A DNA stretch of 64,000 nucleotides from Garcia nutans (taxonomy: Eukaryota; Streptophyta; Magnoliopsida; Malpighiales; Euphorbiaceae), in the NCBI GenBank assembly GCA_947685225.1, contig CANTUV010000039.1, forward strand, positions 32,232,001 to 32,296,000, in the 5' to 3' direction. The position numbers were made by a program, and so were the translations under genes. The notes below the pieces were generated by a model. It worked only from the letters and a program-made list of their open reading frames with translations, searched no databases and was not told the DNA's origin. Of this stretch, positions 22,848 through 35,231 are shown in pieces (position 1 is the first letter of the stretch; each line of letters begins with the position of its first letter).

Positions 22848-25022
22848 TATGAGCAAGGATTTTCGCCCCCACTCCCGGTGGAATGGTTCTTGTGACTTCG
22901 GCACTGTTTAGGCTTGAGGCCTTAAAGAATACGGACCTAAGTCCAGAGAAAATGGAGTCGCCACCCGGATGGACCGGGAAAAAGAAAGGGTGGATGACTC
23001 GATTCCTAAGGAATCCCCAACCCCCTAATGGGTTCGAAAAGTTGGGTACGTGTGGAGAAGGTGAGAAATGGCCCAGCACCCCCACAACGCCCGGTTCATT
23101 GGAACCGGCCTCCTTTACAGGTCTTAATATTATAAATTTCTTAAATATAACAATATTATCCATATTACACACAATAATTAAAATAAAGCATCGATATATT
23201 AAAAATCAAAACAATGTCCAAACAAAACAATTAAATGAACACCCATCCAAGGATGGAAACATGTCCTTACATCCCATGCCTAAATAGGACACCCACTGAA
23301 AGGTAGAAACATGTACTTTACATTGGTTCTAAAATAGAAAAGCAATTTAAATTACATGATATTTAACTAATAAGGTACCCACCAAGTGGAAACATACCTC
23401 TTACAACATTTGGAAATCTAAATAAATCGATAAAAGTAAATAACCATTCATCATAAATAAATCATTCATTAAAGGTGTCAAACATCAATAGAAAGTAAAC
23501 ATCCATTCATAATAAATTAAGTAAACTAAGCATTGAACTTAAATAAGTTAAGCATATAAAATAAATCAAAGCATAATTTAATGTAAAAGTGAATAAGGCA
23601 AATAAAGATTCAAATTAGGGCTACTGTTTCTATTTAAGATTCTTTATTTCATGTGTTTAGGGTTTTGGAATTTTATGGGCTCAAGCTACTATATGTTTTA
23701 AAGAAATTGAAATGCAGCAAAGTTTTATAATATAATAGGTTGATAAAGTTCTTTGATTGACCAAATTAGTGTTTGAGAAGTGAAATCATGAAACTAGGGT
23801 TTGGACACTTTAAAACGTTTAGATTTATGATTTACGGTCACTGGATTATGTTTTTAAGCTTACTGTGTTTGAATATGTTTATAGGGTTTTAAGGTTTAAA
23901 AGATTAGGGTTTACAAAACTTTAGGGTTTAGGTTTTAAGGGAGTTAGGGTTCACTGTTTTGGGTTTTGGAGTTGAATTAGGGTTTTAGAATTTTAGAATT
24001 AGGGTTTCGGAGAATGAATTAGTTTTTAGAATTTGGAAGAACAATTGATAATTTTATGAAACTTTATAAAAATAAATAAAATGATTTGAGGTTTATATAA
24101 ACAGAAAAGATGTTTTAAGTGTTTTTGGAAAGAAATAGAACTCAATTTAGGGTTTTGAAAATTTGGAAAACAAATTAGGGTTTTGAGATTTTGAAGAAAC
24201 AAAAATAACAATTTTAAGCTTTTTGGAAAACAAAGCAACGAATTAAGGTTTTTAAACTTTAGAAAAGGGAAATTAAGGTTCTAGGGTTTTTTAATTAAAA
24301 GAAACAATTAGATAATTTAAGCTACTGTAAAGAATTTAGACAATTGATGCATACCTTCGTTTGTTGGTTCCACCAAAAATTTCTTCTTGGATGAATAAAA
24401 ACAAAGACAATCTTTGCTGCCTTGGAATTGCTTGAATTGTTTGTCCGCTCTCTCAAAAAATCAAATTGATTCAAAACTTTTCCTCCTCACTTTCGGTCTC
24501 AATCTTCCTCCAAATCTCCGTCTGATTTCCTCTTTTGTCCTCTTTTTTGTTTTGTTTTAGTCCTTATTTATAGAAGGTTTCTATGTTTAAATCTAGTTAT
24601 TCATGGAATATAACATTCATTAAGAAAAGGAAACCAAAACCTAATTGTATTAGGTTTCGGAAAATTTGCGTCGGAAAAATTTCACTGGCGAAAAAAAACT
24701 GTTGCGAAAAAATTGCGCTGGAGAAAAAGCTGCCGCAGCTGGCTGCTGCAGCGTCGGGCGAAATGACCAAGCCATTTCGCCCGCATAAACAATCTGCGAT
24801 GAAATGGCCCAAGGCCATTTCGCCGCAAGCCGACTTTTTTTTTTGTTATTATTATTATTTTTTATTTTTTATTAATAAAAATTAGATATTGAAGCAAATA
24901 TCATTTAATTAAGATAACAAAAATTATTTTGGACTAATTAAAATATATTGGACAATACAAAAATTATTTTGGACTAATTAAAATATATCGGACCAGACTG
25001 TGTCAAAAATTAAGGGTCTATA
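22848..25022 (-). repeat. 3' LTR of element A
   Basis: Read on -, TATAGACCCTTAATTTTTGAC to CCTTGCTCATA. Terminal TG/CA are mutated to TA/TA. Adjacent purine-rich GCAGAGGGCAAAC on - (right after 25022) is the polypurine tract. The dense TTAGGGTTT motifs at 23650-24300 are discussed in the findings. Confidence 0.9.
24565..24572 (-). promoter_or_regulatory. TATA box in the element A 3' LTR
   Basis: TATAAATA on -, at the family position, about 450 bp from the LTR start. Confidence 0.55.
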
Positions 25023-25104
25023 GTTTGCCCTCTGCTTGAATGATCTGAGACTTTAGTAAAAGAGAGTGAAAAGCAATAAGACTTAATTTTTGAAATGGTT
25101 GAGG

Positions 25105-25735
25105 TTTTGGGTTCTGGACTTGAGAGATTTGGATACTCGATCCTAAACTAGACTTGGATACTTGATCCTGGATTCGGATACTCGGTCCTAAACTGGATTT
25201 GGATACTCGATCCTAACTGGATTTGGATACTCGATCCTAAATTGGATTGGGATACTCGATCCTAACTGGATTTGGGATACTCGATCCTAACTGGATTTGG
25301 ATACTCAATCCTAAGCTAGATTGGGATACTCGATCCTAACTAGACTTGGATACTCAATCCTAAATTGGATTGTGATACTCGATCCTAACTAGACTTGGAT
25401 ACTCGATCCTAAATTAGATTTGGATACTCGATCCTAAACTGGAATTGGATACTCGATCCTAAATTGGATTGGGATACTCGATCCTAACTGGACTTGGATA
25501 CTCGATCCTAAATTGGATTTGGATACTCGATCCTAAATTTGATTTGGATACTCGGTCCTAAATTGACTTGGATACTCGATCCTAAATTGGATTTGGATAC
25601 TCGATCCTAGATTCGGATACTCGATCCTAAACTGGATTTGGATACTCAATCCTAACTGGATTTGGATACTCGATCCTAAATTGGATTGGGATACTCAATC
25701 CTAACTGGACTTGGATACTCTATCCTAAATTGGAT
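25105..25735. repeat. Tandem array 1 of element A, about 25 copies of a 22-26 bp unit
   Basis: Unit GGATACTCGATCCTAAACT plus TGGATTT, counted by eye at about 25 copies. Nearly every copy keeps GGAT and ATCC around a five-base centre; a few read GGTCC. It lies just inside the 3' LTR. Confidence 0.95.
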
Positions 25736-25739
25736 TCTT

Positions 25740-26140
25740 TGACTCGAGATTTGAATTTGATTTGGGTACTTGGACCCGAGATTGGGCTCTTGGACCCAAG
25801 AATGGGTACTTGGACCTGGGATTAAATTTGATTTGGGTACTTGGACCCATGATTGAATTTGATTTGGGTACTTGGACCCGAGATTGAATTGAATTTGGGT
25901 GCTTAGACCCGAGACTAGATTGAATTTGGGTACTTGGACTCGAGATTGATTTTATTTGGGTACTTGGCCCCGAGATTGGGTACTTGGATTTGGGTACTTG
26001 GAGCCGAGAATGGGTACTTGGACCTGAGACTGAATTTGATTTGGGTAATTGGACCCGAGATTGGATTTGATTTGGGTACTTAGACCCGAGATTTGATTTG
26101 ATTTGGGTGCTTGGATTCGAGATTGGGTTTGACTGACCTT
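25740..26140. repeat. Tandem array 2 of element A, about 30-bp unit
   Basis: Roughly a dozen copies of GATTTGGGTACTTGGACCCG with variable AGATTGAATT linkers. Same unit as the array at the window end in element B (inverted). The 140-codon open frame on the - strand at 25725-26147 is just this repeat translated (PKSNSI-like periods). Confidence 0.95.
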
Positions 26141-26194
26141 TTATCAATTGAGAAGTATGGCTACTCCGGCTGTTCTATGCATCGTGGTTCTTTG

Positions 26195-26420
26195 CCCTCA
26201 AAATGGATCTTCATCCTTTGAGATCGGGTTTTCACCTTTAAAAATGGATCTTCATCCTTTGAGATCGGGTCTTCAAGCTTGAAAATGGATCTTCATCCTT
26301 TGAGATCGGGTCTTCACCCATGAAAACAGATCTTCATCCTTTGAGATCGGGTCTTCACCCTTAAAAATGGATCTTCATCCTTGGAGATCAGGTTTTCACC
26401 CTTGAAAATATGGACCCTTG
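26195..26420. repeat. Tandem array 3 of element A, 41-bp unit
   Basis: About five copies of a unit holding GGATCTTCATCC then GGGTCTTCACCC, so each 41-bp unit is a dimer of related halves. Element B has about nine copies at 63220-63560. Confidence 0.93.
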
Positions 26421-26702
26421 AAAATATGGGTCTTTACCTTGGCTTCAGCTCTTTTGTCTTTTGCATCTTCATTCTTTTGATAGTTCAAATGTTCCATTCT
26501 TTTTGTTCTTCCTTTGCAAAAATTCAGCTATTTTAATTGGACCTTATCCTCTTCTGCCCCCCAAGATTTTTTCCATGTGGGCTCTAATTGATGTCTTTGT
26601 TGTTTAGTTCTTTGCACAAGTACGCATTTCTTCTCTGTGAAAAATTACTGAAACTTTCTCTGGTAATAGGCCTTCTATGCCCCCCTAATTTGATATCTTC
26701 TT

Positions 26703-27113
26703 TTGATTGTTTACTTCACAAAGTGTGTTTCGTTTACCTTAATAAAGAATAGACAATACAAGAAAAGAAAGTTTGATGTGATATGCTCATGTATGCATTA
26801 TATGCATGATAATACTTACAGTCATTCCATTGACTCACAGACCGAGGTGTTCAGCAGAAGTGTTCTCATTGGTTTCTTTTTGACGCTCATTCAAGTCTTG
26901 CATTGGAATAAAAGAATACTTCCCATTTATGACTTTTATCTTCAAGATGTTGAAAATATGAGTGGTAAAGACCCTAAGCAGCAGAGTCAGGGATGCATCC
27001 ATTTCAAACTATATTTCAGCATGTCGGTTGGTAGTTTCTTCATAACTTTGCCAATAATCATTTCCTTTGCCCAATGTGTCCTTTGGAGGTTCAACATACT
27101 TCCCTTAACTTAA
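26703..27113 (+). other. Open frame antisense to element A, shared with element B
   Basis: 136 codons on the + strand, i.e. antisense to the element. The last part (VLHWN, YDFYLQDVEN, KQQSQG, SVGSFF, TLPIIISFAQCVLWR) is also open in element B on its antisense strand at 62408-62677 (89 codons). I recognise no domain; a hydrophobic stretch near the C terminus is visible. It may be chance conservation of non-coding DNA. No promoter is apparent. Confidence 0.3.
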
Positions 27114-27660
27114 AGGCTTCGTGTGACAAACAAATTTTTTATTTTTTGAATTTTGATTTTGAAATCAAATGTTGGCTTTGCTAGATCAATGTCAATGTAC
27201 CTCAGGACTTGATTTTTCCAAATTAACATATCTATAACATGACAACCCTAGTTACCGTACTAAACTTGGGAATTATTTCTATTTAAGCAAGAACTGTTGC
27301 ACTTCAGATAGGCACATACACATTACTTGGCCAAAGGTCTCATTTGAGTTTAAATATTGTCTATCTCGTATGCATGCTCATCCAAACTATCTCCACTAAT
27401 AGACTCTACCTACCAAGAGAGATTAATAGGTCTTTGATAGGCTTGAAATGGGGTCTATAAGGGATATGGGTTATAATGAAGGCCATTTTGAGATTGGAGC
27501 TGGTGTGACACAATGGACAAACCCTCACACTACAAATTTCTTATTTGAACTTTAGGCAGCTGGGACCAATCTTGCTAGACTCCCAAATTCCTTCTATATT
27601 CTTCGCATTAATCTGGATCTTAATTAGGATAGTCTTTTCCCTTACAAAAAGTTTGGTACC

Positions 27661-29784
27661 TGTAGACCCTTAATTTTTGACTCAATCCGGTCCAATATGT
27701 TTTATTTAGTCCAAAATGATTTTTATTGTCTAATTGGTCCAAAACAATTTTTGTTAAATAATTTTTGCTTTAGTATCTAATTTTTATTAATAAAAAAAAT
27801 AAAAATAAAAATAAAAATCGGAGTCGAAAAAATCGGCAGCAAAAAAACAGTCGCACGGGCCCGTGGGCTATTTCGCACGCAGAAAAATCCTGCTGGCGAC
27901 GCCCCAGCCCGCCCACTGCCGTAGTTTTCTGTGGTAGTTTTTTTTCGCCAGCGCATTTTTTCCTGCGACAATTTTTTTCGGCAGCGCAAATTTTCCGACG
28001 CAAATTTTTCGAAACCTAATTCAATTAGGTTTCGGTTTCTTTTTTTTATTAATATTACTTAACTTAACTAACTAGGAATAAACAACCTCAAACCACTATA
28101 AATAAGGACCAAAGGCAATTAATTTAGGAGGAGCCAAAATCCAACAGTAGCTTGGAAAAAGAAAATCCAAATCCATAAAGGAAAAAGCTTAAATTGAATT
28201 GATTTTAAAAGGAGCAGAAACACGATTTAAGAGAGGAAAAAGGCAAAAAGGTTGGTCTTTTGAGCTTGTTCATCCAAGAATCAATTTTGGTGCAACTTAC
28301 AAAAGAAGGTATGAAATTCTAATTTCTTTATTTTTTTTTACACAGTAACTAAAACTAGGAATTTGCTTTTTTTCAAAATCTAAAATCTTAGAACCTTAAT
28401 TTAGTTTTTCTAAAGTTAAAAGCTTTATTTTGTTGGTTTATCTTCCAAAAGGCTTAAATTTGTTATTTTTACTTCTTAAAAATCTTAAAACTCTAATTGA
28501 ACATATTTTTCAACAAAACTAAGATTTAAATTCTGTTTCTCTTAAAATTTTAAAGTAGGTTCTATTTCATTCAAAAAGCCTTAAAAAACATCTTTTCTAC
28601 TTATAAAAACTTTAATTTGTTTGTTTAAATTCATAAAACTTCATGAAATTATCAAATTGATTTCCAAATTCCTAAAAATTAATTCACCACTCGTGACCCT
28701 AAATTCTAAAAATACTAAACCCAAATTCAACTTCCAAAATTCAAAATAATGAACCCTAATCCTTTTAAAACTTTAAACCCTAATTTTTATGAACCCTAAT
28801 CCTTTTAAAATATTAAAAACCATAAAACTATAAATAGATTAAACTTACACAGTAGCTTAGAAACCCAATAACCAAAAATCACAAATCAAAGTATTTTAAA
28901 GTGTCTAAAACCCTAGTTTCATGATTTCACCATTCAAACCTTAATTTGTTTAATCAAAGAGTCTTACCAACCTTCCCTAATCTATTTTAATTCCATAAAA
29001 AGTCACAGTAGCTATAATTGAACTTTTATTTGCTTTATTCAATTCCATATGTGATTATGCTTAGATTTATTTCTTATGCTTTAATTTATTTAATTTCAAT
29101 ACTTGATTTATTTAATTTATCATGGATGGATGTTTATTTTATATTTTGATTAATAGCTTTGATGAATGATTTATTTATGATGAATGATTATTTACTTTTA
29201 TCAATTAATTTAGATTTCCAAAAGTTGTAAGAGGTATGTTTCCACTTGGTGGGTACCTCATTAGTTAAACATCATGTAAATTAATTTGCTTTTCTATTTT
29301 AGAATCTATGTAAAGGGCATGTTTCTACCTTTTGGTGGGTGTCCTATCTAGGCATGTGATATAAGGACATGTTTCCATCCTTGGATGGGTGTCCATTTAT
29401 TTGCTTTGTTTGGACATTGCTTTGATTTTAATATATTGATGCTTTCTTTTAATTATTGTGTGTAATATGGATAATGTTGTTATATTTAATAATTTTATAA
29501 TATTAAGACCTGTAAAGGAGGTCGGTTCCAATGAACCGGGCGTTGTGGGGGGTGCTGGGCCATTTATCACCTTCCCCACACGTACCCAACTTTCCGAACC
29601 CATTAGGGGGTTGGGGATTCCTTAGGAATCGAGTCATCTACCCCTTTCTTTTTCCCAGCCCGTCCAGGTGGTGACTCCATTTTCTCCGAACTTAGGTCTG
29701 TGTTCTCTAAGGCCTTGAGCCTAAACAGTGCCGAAGTCGCAAGAACCATTCCACTGGGAGTGGGGGTGAAAATCCCCGCTCACA
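27661..29784 (+). mobile_element. Solo LTR nested in element A
   Basis: TGTAGACCCTTAATTTTTGAC to CCCCGCTCACA, about 2.12 kb, in + orientation, opposite to the host element. Flanks GTACC (27656-27660) and ATACC (29785-29789) are a TSD with one mismatch. The sequence on both sides is continuous with element B around 61850, which confirms that this is an insertion into element A. Confidence 0.9.
28097..28104 (+). promoter_or_regulatory. TATA box in the nested solo LTR
   Basis: TATAAATA, about 437 bp into the LTR, with a downstream GGACC shared by other copies. Confidence 0.55.
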
Positions 29785-29789
29785 ATACC

Positions 29790-31045
29790 CAAATCCGCTT
29801 CTTTTCTTCTTCTCCCTTTTCTTTCTTTTTATTTTTCTTACTCTTCCCTTTCTTTGAACTTTTATCATTTTTGTCCTTCTTCCTTGTAGGACTGTCAAGT
29901 ACAAAACCTTTCAAGAAATGGATGGTCTTTCTCCTTTTTCTCCAATTTTGATTGAATCTTTAGTTGGGTTGGACCAATTCAAGTCAAAATGTCCTTATAA
30001 ACCAAATGGAAGCCTTTTGTTGTCTTAGGTAAAAGAGAACTCAGTTTGCTTTTTGAACCGCCTTTTTAGGTTTTATCTTTTTTCTTTTCTTTCTCTTTTT
30101 CTTCTTTTCTTTTTTCTCTTCTTCCTTTTTTCTTTTCTTTTTTTTTCTTTTCTTCTTTTTTTTTTGGTTTGTTTGTTTTTTTTTGTTCTAGCTCTAAAAG
30201 AGTTGTCTTATTTGTACTAACTTGGGCTTCCAATAATGGATGAGTGGAGTGACATAAATCTTCTTTAGCAGGGATAAATCATTTGTTACTCTGATGTTGT
30301 CTTAATATATTGGAGATATTAAGTGAACTTCAACTTCCCTTATGGTCTTGAAAACTTCAACTGCCCTTATAGTCTTGAAAACATCAACTACCCTTATGGT
30401 CTTGAGAACTTCAACTATCTTCATGGTCTTGAGAACTTCAACTATCTTTATGGTCTTGACCATTCATTTCTTTCTTTGATCTTCTTGCCTCTTCATCTTA
30501 GTGATCATAAGACTTGTCAAAAGTATCACAATAGCTCAGGGTAGGTTTTTGGGATTTGTAAGCCAATGAAAATAAAGCTAAAATTTTATGAAGGCTCAAA
30601 GGGACAACTAGGGATGGATATTTAATTGGGTGGATACTAGTTGTTGGCTCGTCAAACAATGCCTAGATCATTTCTCTCTTAAATAAGCAGAGTTCAATTT
30701 CACCTCGAAAGTTTGTCAAAGCATGTTCTAAGACTGACTAGGACCTAGACAAAGATAATTATGCAGGAGCCCTCTCTAAGTAAGCATACACAACTCAATG
30801 CCATAGAGCAATTCCATCACCTAGTAAAGTCATTCGAGTCATGATGCATAAACATATTAATTCATGAATTATCAAGCTAGATTCCTCATTGGTTGAGCAT
30901 TAAAATGAACAAAGACCAACAAAAATTTTGATGAAAGTAATTTATTCAAGCAACTTTAAATTTGAAAAACAAGATTGTTCCAATTTAAATATTAAAGAAA
31001 GTGAAAACGAAAAGCAACATTCAAGTTAAGGAAAGTTTGTTGAGT
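29790..31045 (-). other. Post-gag non-coding region of element A
   Basis: Colinear (inverted) with 60650-61850 in element B. Holds a 400-bp pyrimidine-rich tract (29790-30190 on +; purine-rich in the element sense) and four to five copies of a 30-bp repeat around 30335-30460 (CTTATGGTCTTGAGAACTTC type). No coding frame follows the element sense. In element D this position begins the protease-RT region, so pol was replaced or lost here. Confidence 0.8.
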
Positions 31046-31608
31046 TTAAGCTTCTTTTCCTTTCACATCTTCAATATTTCCATCTTGAAAGGATGATAAA
31101 ACAAAGTCTTCTTCCAATCCTTTTCCCACCATGAAAGTTGCTGGTGGTGGCACTCTTCCAGATTTAAGCAAAGGGTTGTTCTTGGTATTAGGCTTATCCG
31201 TCTCGGGTAGCTTGCCACTATCAATCAAATCTTGGATCTCATGCCTTAGAAGAGCACATTTATCTGTTTCATGCCCTCGCATTTAATGAAATTGACAGAA
31301 GGCCTCGGCATTGAAGTTTGGTGGCAGTGGATTATGTAATGGTCGAGGAGCTAATGGTTGTAACAACCCTTTCTTTTGCAACTTGCTAAAAACCCAAGAT
31401 AGAGGTTTCTCCAATTTTGAGAATTGCCTTTTATTTCCTTGACCAGTCGCATTAACATCAACTTCTTTTTGCGTGCTTTGATTGCTAGGCTGATAATTTC
31501 CTTTCTCATTCCTTTTAATTGAAAAACGATTCTTCTCTCTTTCCCACTCTTCAATTTGCAAACCCGGTTGGAGGAGATCTTTGAAATCCCTTATAAGGGT
31601 GTGAGACA
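31046..31608 (-). pseudogene. Element A gag, C-terminal part
   Basis: Continues from 34399 across a nested LTR: HTLIRDFKDLL, LQIEEWEREKNRF, LEKPLSWV, LQKKGLLQPL, then the single zinc-knuckle-like motif CQFH, stop, MRGHETDKC, followed by LRHEIQDLIDSGKLP. It ends FMVGKGLEEDFVLSSFQDGN and the stop after VKGKEA, as in element B. The internal stop replaces Gln of the QRPGH/QMQGH motif in the other copies. The CxFH-x4-GHxxxxC pattern and LRHEIQxLID are typical of Tat-lineage gag. Confidence 0.88.
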
Positions 31609-34398
31609 TGTAATATCCCAAAGTGTGCCCTAGAAGTTTTGATATAATTGTTGTTTTATTTGAATTAAATGTATTTGTGTAATTGGAAAGAAAAAGAATT
31701 AAGAGAGAGTTTATATGTTGTATATATGGAAATATATATAACATATATACAAGTCAAAATGGATGGTCAAAGGAAGAAGATATTTAATTTTTTATTTGTG
31801 AAATTACTAAAAAGGAAAGTAAGGGAAAGGGAGCTAAAATAAATAGAAGAGGGTATTTAAGTAATTTCTTATTTGGAATACTTGGTGGAGGTTTAAAGAG
31901 ATGAGAAATTTGACTTTGTCTCTTACACTTTGTCATTTTCTTTTCTTTTCTCTTTGTGTTGGCCGGACATCAAGGAAGCAAGAGAGCAAGTGAGGGTTTT
32001 TGAATTTTAAGAGCTAATTGAAGGAAGAATCAAGTGATTGAGTTGGAAAATTTTGAAGTTTCATCAACTTTGGTAAGTTCTCTCTTGATTTCCCTTGTTT
32101 TATTTGAGTTGTGATTATGTTTGAAAGTGTTGAAATTGAATTAAAGATAAGAAGTTAGGTTAGTGTTGGTGATGGAAGAGTAAGAGTTGTGTTTAGTGAA
32201 GTTGAAAGCATAGAATACATGAGTTTGGTACTTTAACCATTGAACTCCTTTTGAAATTTTTTTCTGTTTTACAATTAGTAAATGCTGTGACTTGTATGAT
32301 TTTTAATTAAATATATAAAAACGTTCTTGAAGTGAATTTGTGATATGTTGTGCCTCTATGAGTCTAGAATGACTGAAAAATATGTTGATTTGAGTTTGGA
32401 ATGGTTATGATTTTGGAAAGATTATTTTTATTAGACCTATTCCAGCAGGTACCTTGACTGAGACAGCTATCTTTCGGGATTTTTAATAAAATGTAGAAAA
32501 ATAATATCCAATTGAATTTTGGATATGTTGTTTCTTAGTGAGTCTAGTATTTGAGAAAAATAATTTGGAACCACGTTGATTGAATTTAATTTACGAAATT
32601 CACAAAGTTCAGAACTGCTGCCAGGATGCAGGGCAATTGGAGTAGTCTGGTTGGGTGAACTATTTGACCAAGATTTTGTGTTCATTTTGATCTGAAATTT
32701 TAAAGGAATGATTTTAAGATGTAAAACTAAATTCTGTAAAAATTTTAGAGTTTTAAGTCAAGTAGATTATTTTATACAATTTTTCAAAATAAGGATTAAG
32801 TTGAGTCCAAAACCAGAATTTACTATTCATATGGTCATTTTGCTAATATTCCTTATGGATTAGGTTGTGAAGAGGTTGAATTGCCCTAACCTAAGTGTTG
32901 AGGATTCTTGGAAGAGTAAGTGTATAGATTGGTGTGAGTTGGTTTTAAGGTAAGTACAAACTACATTATGGCATACATTCATATGATGTTGAGACTTAAC
33001 ATACATTTGATTGTAAATGTGTTAAGAAATCTAATGTATTGTTAATGCATATTAATAATGTATGTTTGGTATAATGTGAATGTTGTGATGAGCATGTAAA
33101 ATGTGTGTTAATGCCATTGGTTATATACACTTGAGTGATGAATTGATTAATGTGATTTGAGATATAATGAGATGTAAAACCAATGTGTTTGGTTATAATG
33201 ATGTAAATAAGATGGTTGAAGCATATTTGCCTATATGATGATGAAATGAAATGTGGAATATGAAATGAGAAATGAATTGAGAAAGAAATTGTTAAAGAGA
33301 TAAATGAAATGATTGTGTGCCTAATATGTTAATTCAATTTTCAGAGTTCTGAGTTTGGTGGCATGCCTATGAATCACAGGATAGGTGAAAAGACCGGGTC
33401 GTAAGCTGATTCCAGTTGAAAAATGTGAAATGATAAATGTGAAATATGATGTTTTTGGGGTGAAAAGACTGGGTCGTAAGCCTCAAAAACAGTAACAGTC
33501 TAGCCGGGTTGAGAATTTCCTCGGTTCTAACCGGGTTGAGGTCCAAGAGACTGGGTCTGTTACGCTATCCATGGATAGAGATATATATATATATATATAT
33601 TGCCTACGGGCTTGATGATTGTGATTATGGACCAAAGCAGTAACTCTGAACTTTGAATAACATATTAGTGTATTTTGGGCCCATGCTTGTCTTTGTTTTC
33701 AATGTGAATCATGAATGTTTTGATTAATTATTAAATAATGTAAGATTGTGAAATATAATATTCTTTTGAATTGTTTATGAAACTTGATTGTGTGACATTG
33801 GCATTGCATTGAGGCATAATATTATGGTTGTTTGTACCGCTAAGATGTTGGCTTAGCGCGATTGTGGTTTATCGCGCAGGTGACAGGGTGGAACCGGAGA
33901 GTTCCTCTAGGCCGAGTAGAGTTTAGATTCTGAAGTTTGAATTGTGGGCTTAAAGATCAAAGACTGACTGCCAAACATGTATAAACTTTATGTTTTGTAA
34001 AACTTGAGTTTTGATGTATATGAATTTGTAAATATTGTTACTTTCCGCTGCATAGTGAACAAATATTTTATCTACTGTGTTTCATAATAAACCTTTACTT
34101 TATTTTGTACTAGAACTGTAAATTCTTTTTGCAGGTTGTAGTTGAGGTTATAAGGGAGATTTATTGGGAGTGTACTGAGAATGATTTTGTTTGCATTGGT
34201 TTGTGTAAAAATGTTTTCAAAAATCAGGAAAAAAAAACCAGTTTTGTCGACACTTGGGACTCAATTTCTAGGCGAAACTATGGCAAAATTTCTGTAAAAA
34301 TCTGAACTAAAATTTGACTAAGTAAAATTGGTAGCAACATTAGGATAGTGTGGCGCCTCTACTCAGCTTACACATGTAGGTCGGGAAGGGGTGTTACA
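31609..34398 (+). mobile_element. Solo LTR (Tekay/Del-type ends) nested in element A gag
   Basis: TGTAATATCCCAAAG to GGGGTGTTACA, 2.79 kb, with a perfect TSD AGACA (31604-31608 and 34399-34403). The gag frame resumes exactly across it. Same family as LTR G, inverted. Contains a (TA)n microsatellite at about 33580-33600. Confidence 0.95.
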
Positions 34399-35231
34399 AG
34401 ACATCCTTTCATGGAGATTGGGCAGGACACCTCTCACTATCATCCTTATTTGATCATATTCATCTGGCCTCTTCTTGAGCAAAGCAGCCTTATTTCTCCA
34501 CCTTTTCACATAGTCCACAAATTTCTCATTTGGCCTTTGTCTAATGGACTCAACTTCCATTAAGGTAACTTCCAACTCGATATTATACCCATATTGCTGG
34601 ATGAAGGCCTTGTATAGCAAATCCCAATTCTTTTGTATTCCATCATCTAAGGTATTGAACCAATTTTGGACAACAGGATCCAATGAGAGCATGAATTACC
34701 TTAGAGTTTGAGCCTTAGTAGCTCGGGTAGACTGCATAGCATTGATATACTGCTTCACATGGAGATGAGGATTTTCGATTCCATCAAACTTTGCAAAAGA
34801 TGGCATCTTGAACTTGTACAAAACTTCTTCATCTAACTCAAATAATTTGTCAACTTAGGACATTTCTTTGATTTTCAGTTTCTTCTCAAATTTCTTTTCT
34901 AAATCAGCAATCATCTTTTCAACATCAGAAGTCTCGGTCTTTTCAATAGTTGCCTTCTCAACAACCTTCAGCTCCTTTTTGTCTTGAGGATCTTGGTAGT
35001 ATTAAGCCAATCATCATCATCAATGATCACCTTATCATCATCAAAAACTACTTCACCAACTTTAATCTTCCCTTTGTCCTTTGGCTTCTTAGTGCTAGCA
35101 GATGCTTCGGCATGATTTTCTAAAATTGCAGTCAATTGGTTCTTCATGGTTTCAGCTAGGGCCTCTTTTATTTCTTCCATTTTGGCATTGAGTGCTTCAT
35201 CCACCATTCTTTGAATTTGTTCGGGCTCCAT
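34399..35231 (-). pseudogene. Element A gag, N-terminal part
   Basis: ATG at 35229-35231 aligns with the start I choose for elements B and D (MEPEQIQRMVDEALNAKMEE). Then come an acidic stretch (DDDKVIIDDDD), a frameshift after WLN, a Lys/Glu-rich coiled-coil-like segment, KFKMPSFAKFDG, and the retrotransposon gag core MLSLDPVVQNWFNTL, WDLLYKAFIQQYG, VDYVKRWRNKAALL, VRGVLPNLHERMS. Stops replace Glu before VDKLFEL and Tyr before FMLSL. Gag is the particle protein; this copy cannot be made intact. Confidence 0.88.

Noticed and set aside
25725..26147. 140-codon - strand frame rich in Pro, Lys, Ser and Gln
   Set aside because: It is the translation of a 30-bp tandem array whose period is a multiple of three; the same holds for 20364-20585.
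26195..26420. Regular repeats that could suggest a CRISPR-like array
   Set aside because: Units are contiguous with no unique spacers, the DNA is plant, and the array lies inside an LTR element.
29700..30200. Open frames at 29700-29951 (+) and 29707-29904 (-)
   Set aside because: They straddle the solo LTR end and a pyrimidine-rich tract, so their composition explains them.
33350..33900. Possible host regulatory region with repeated GGGTCGTAAGC motifs
   Set aside because: The motifs belong to the solo LTR 31609-34398 and recur inverted in LTR G, so they are LTR-internal.
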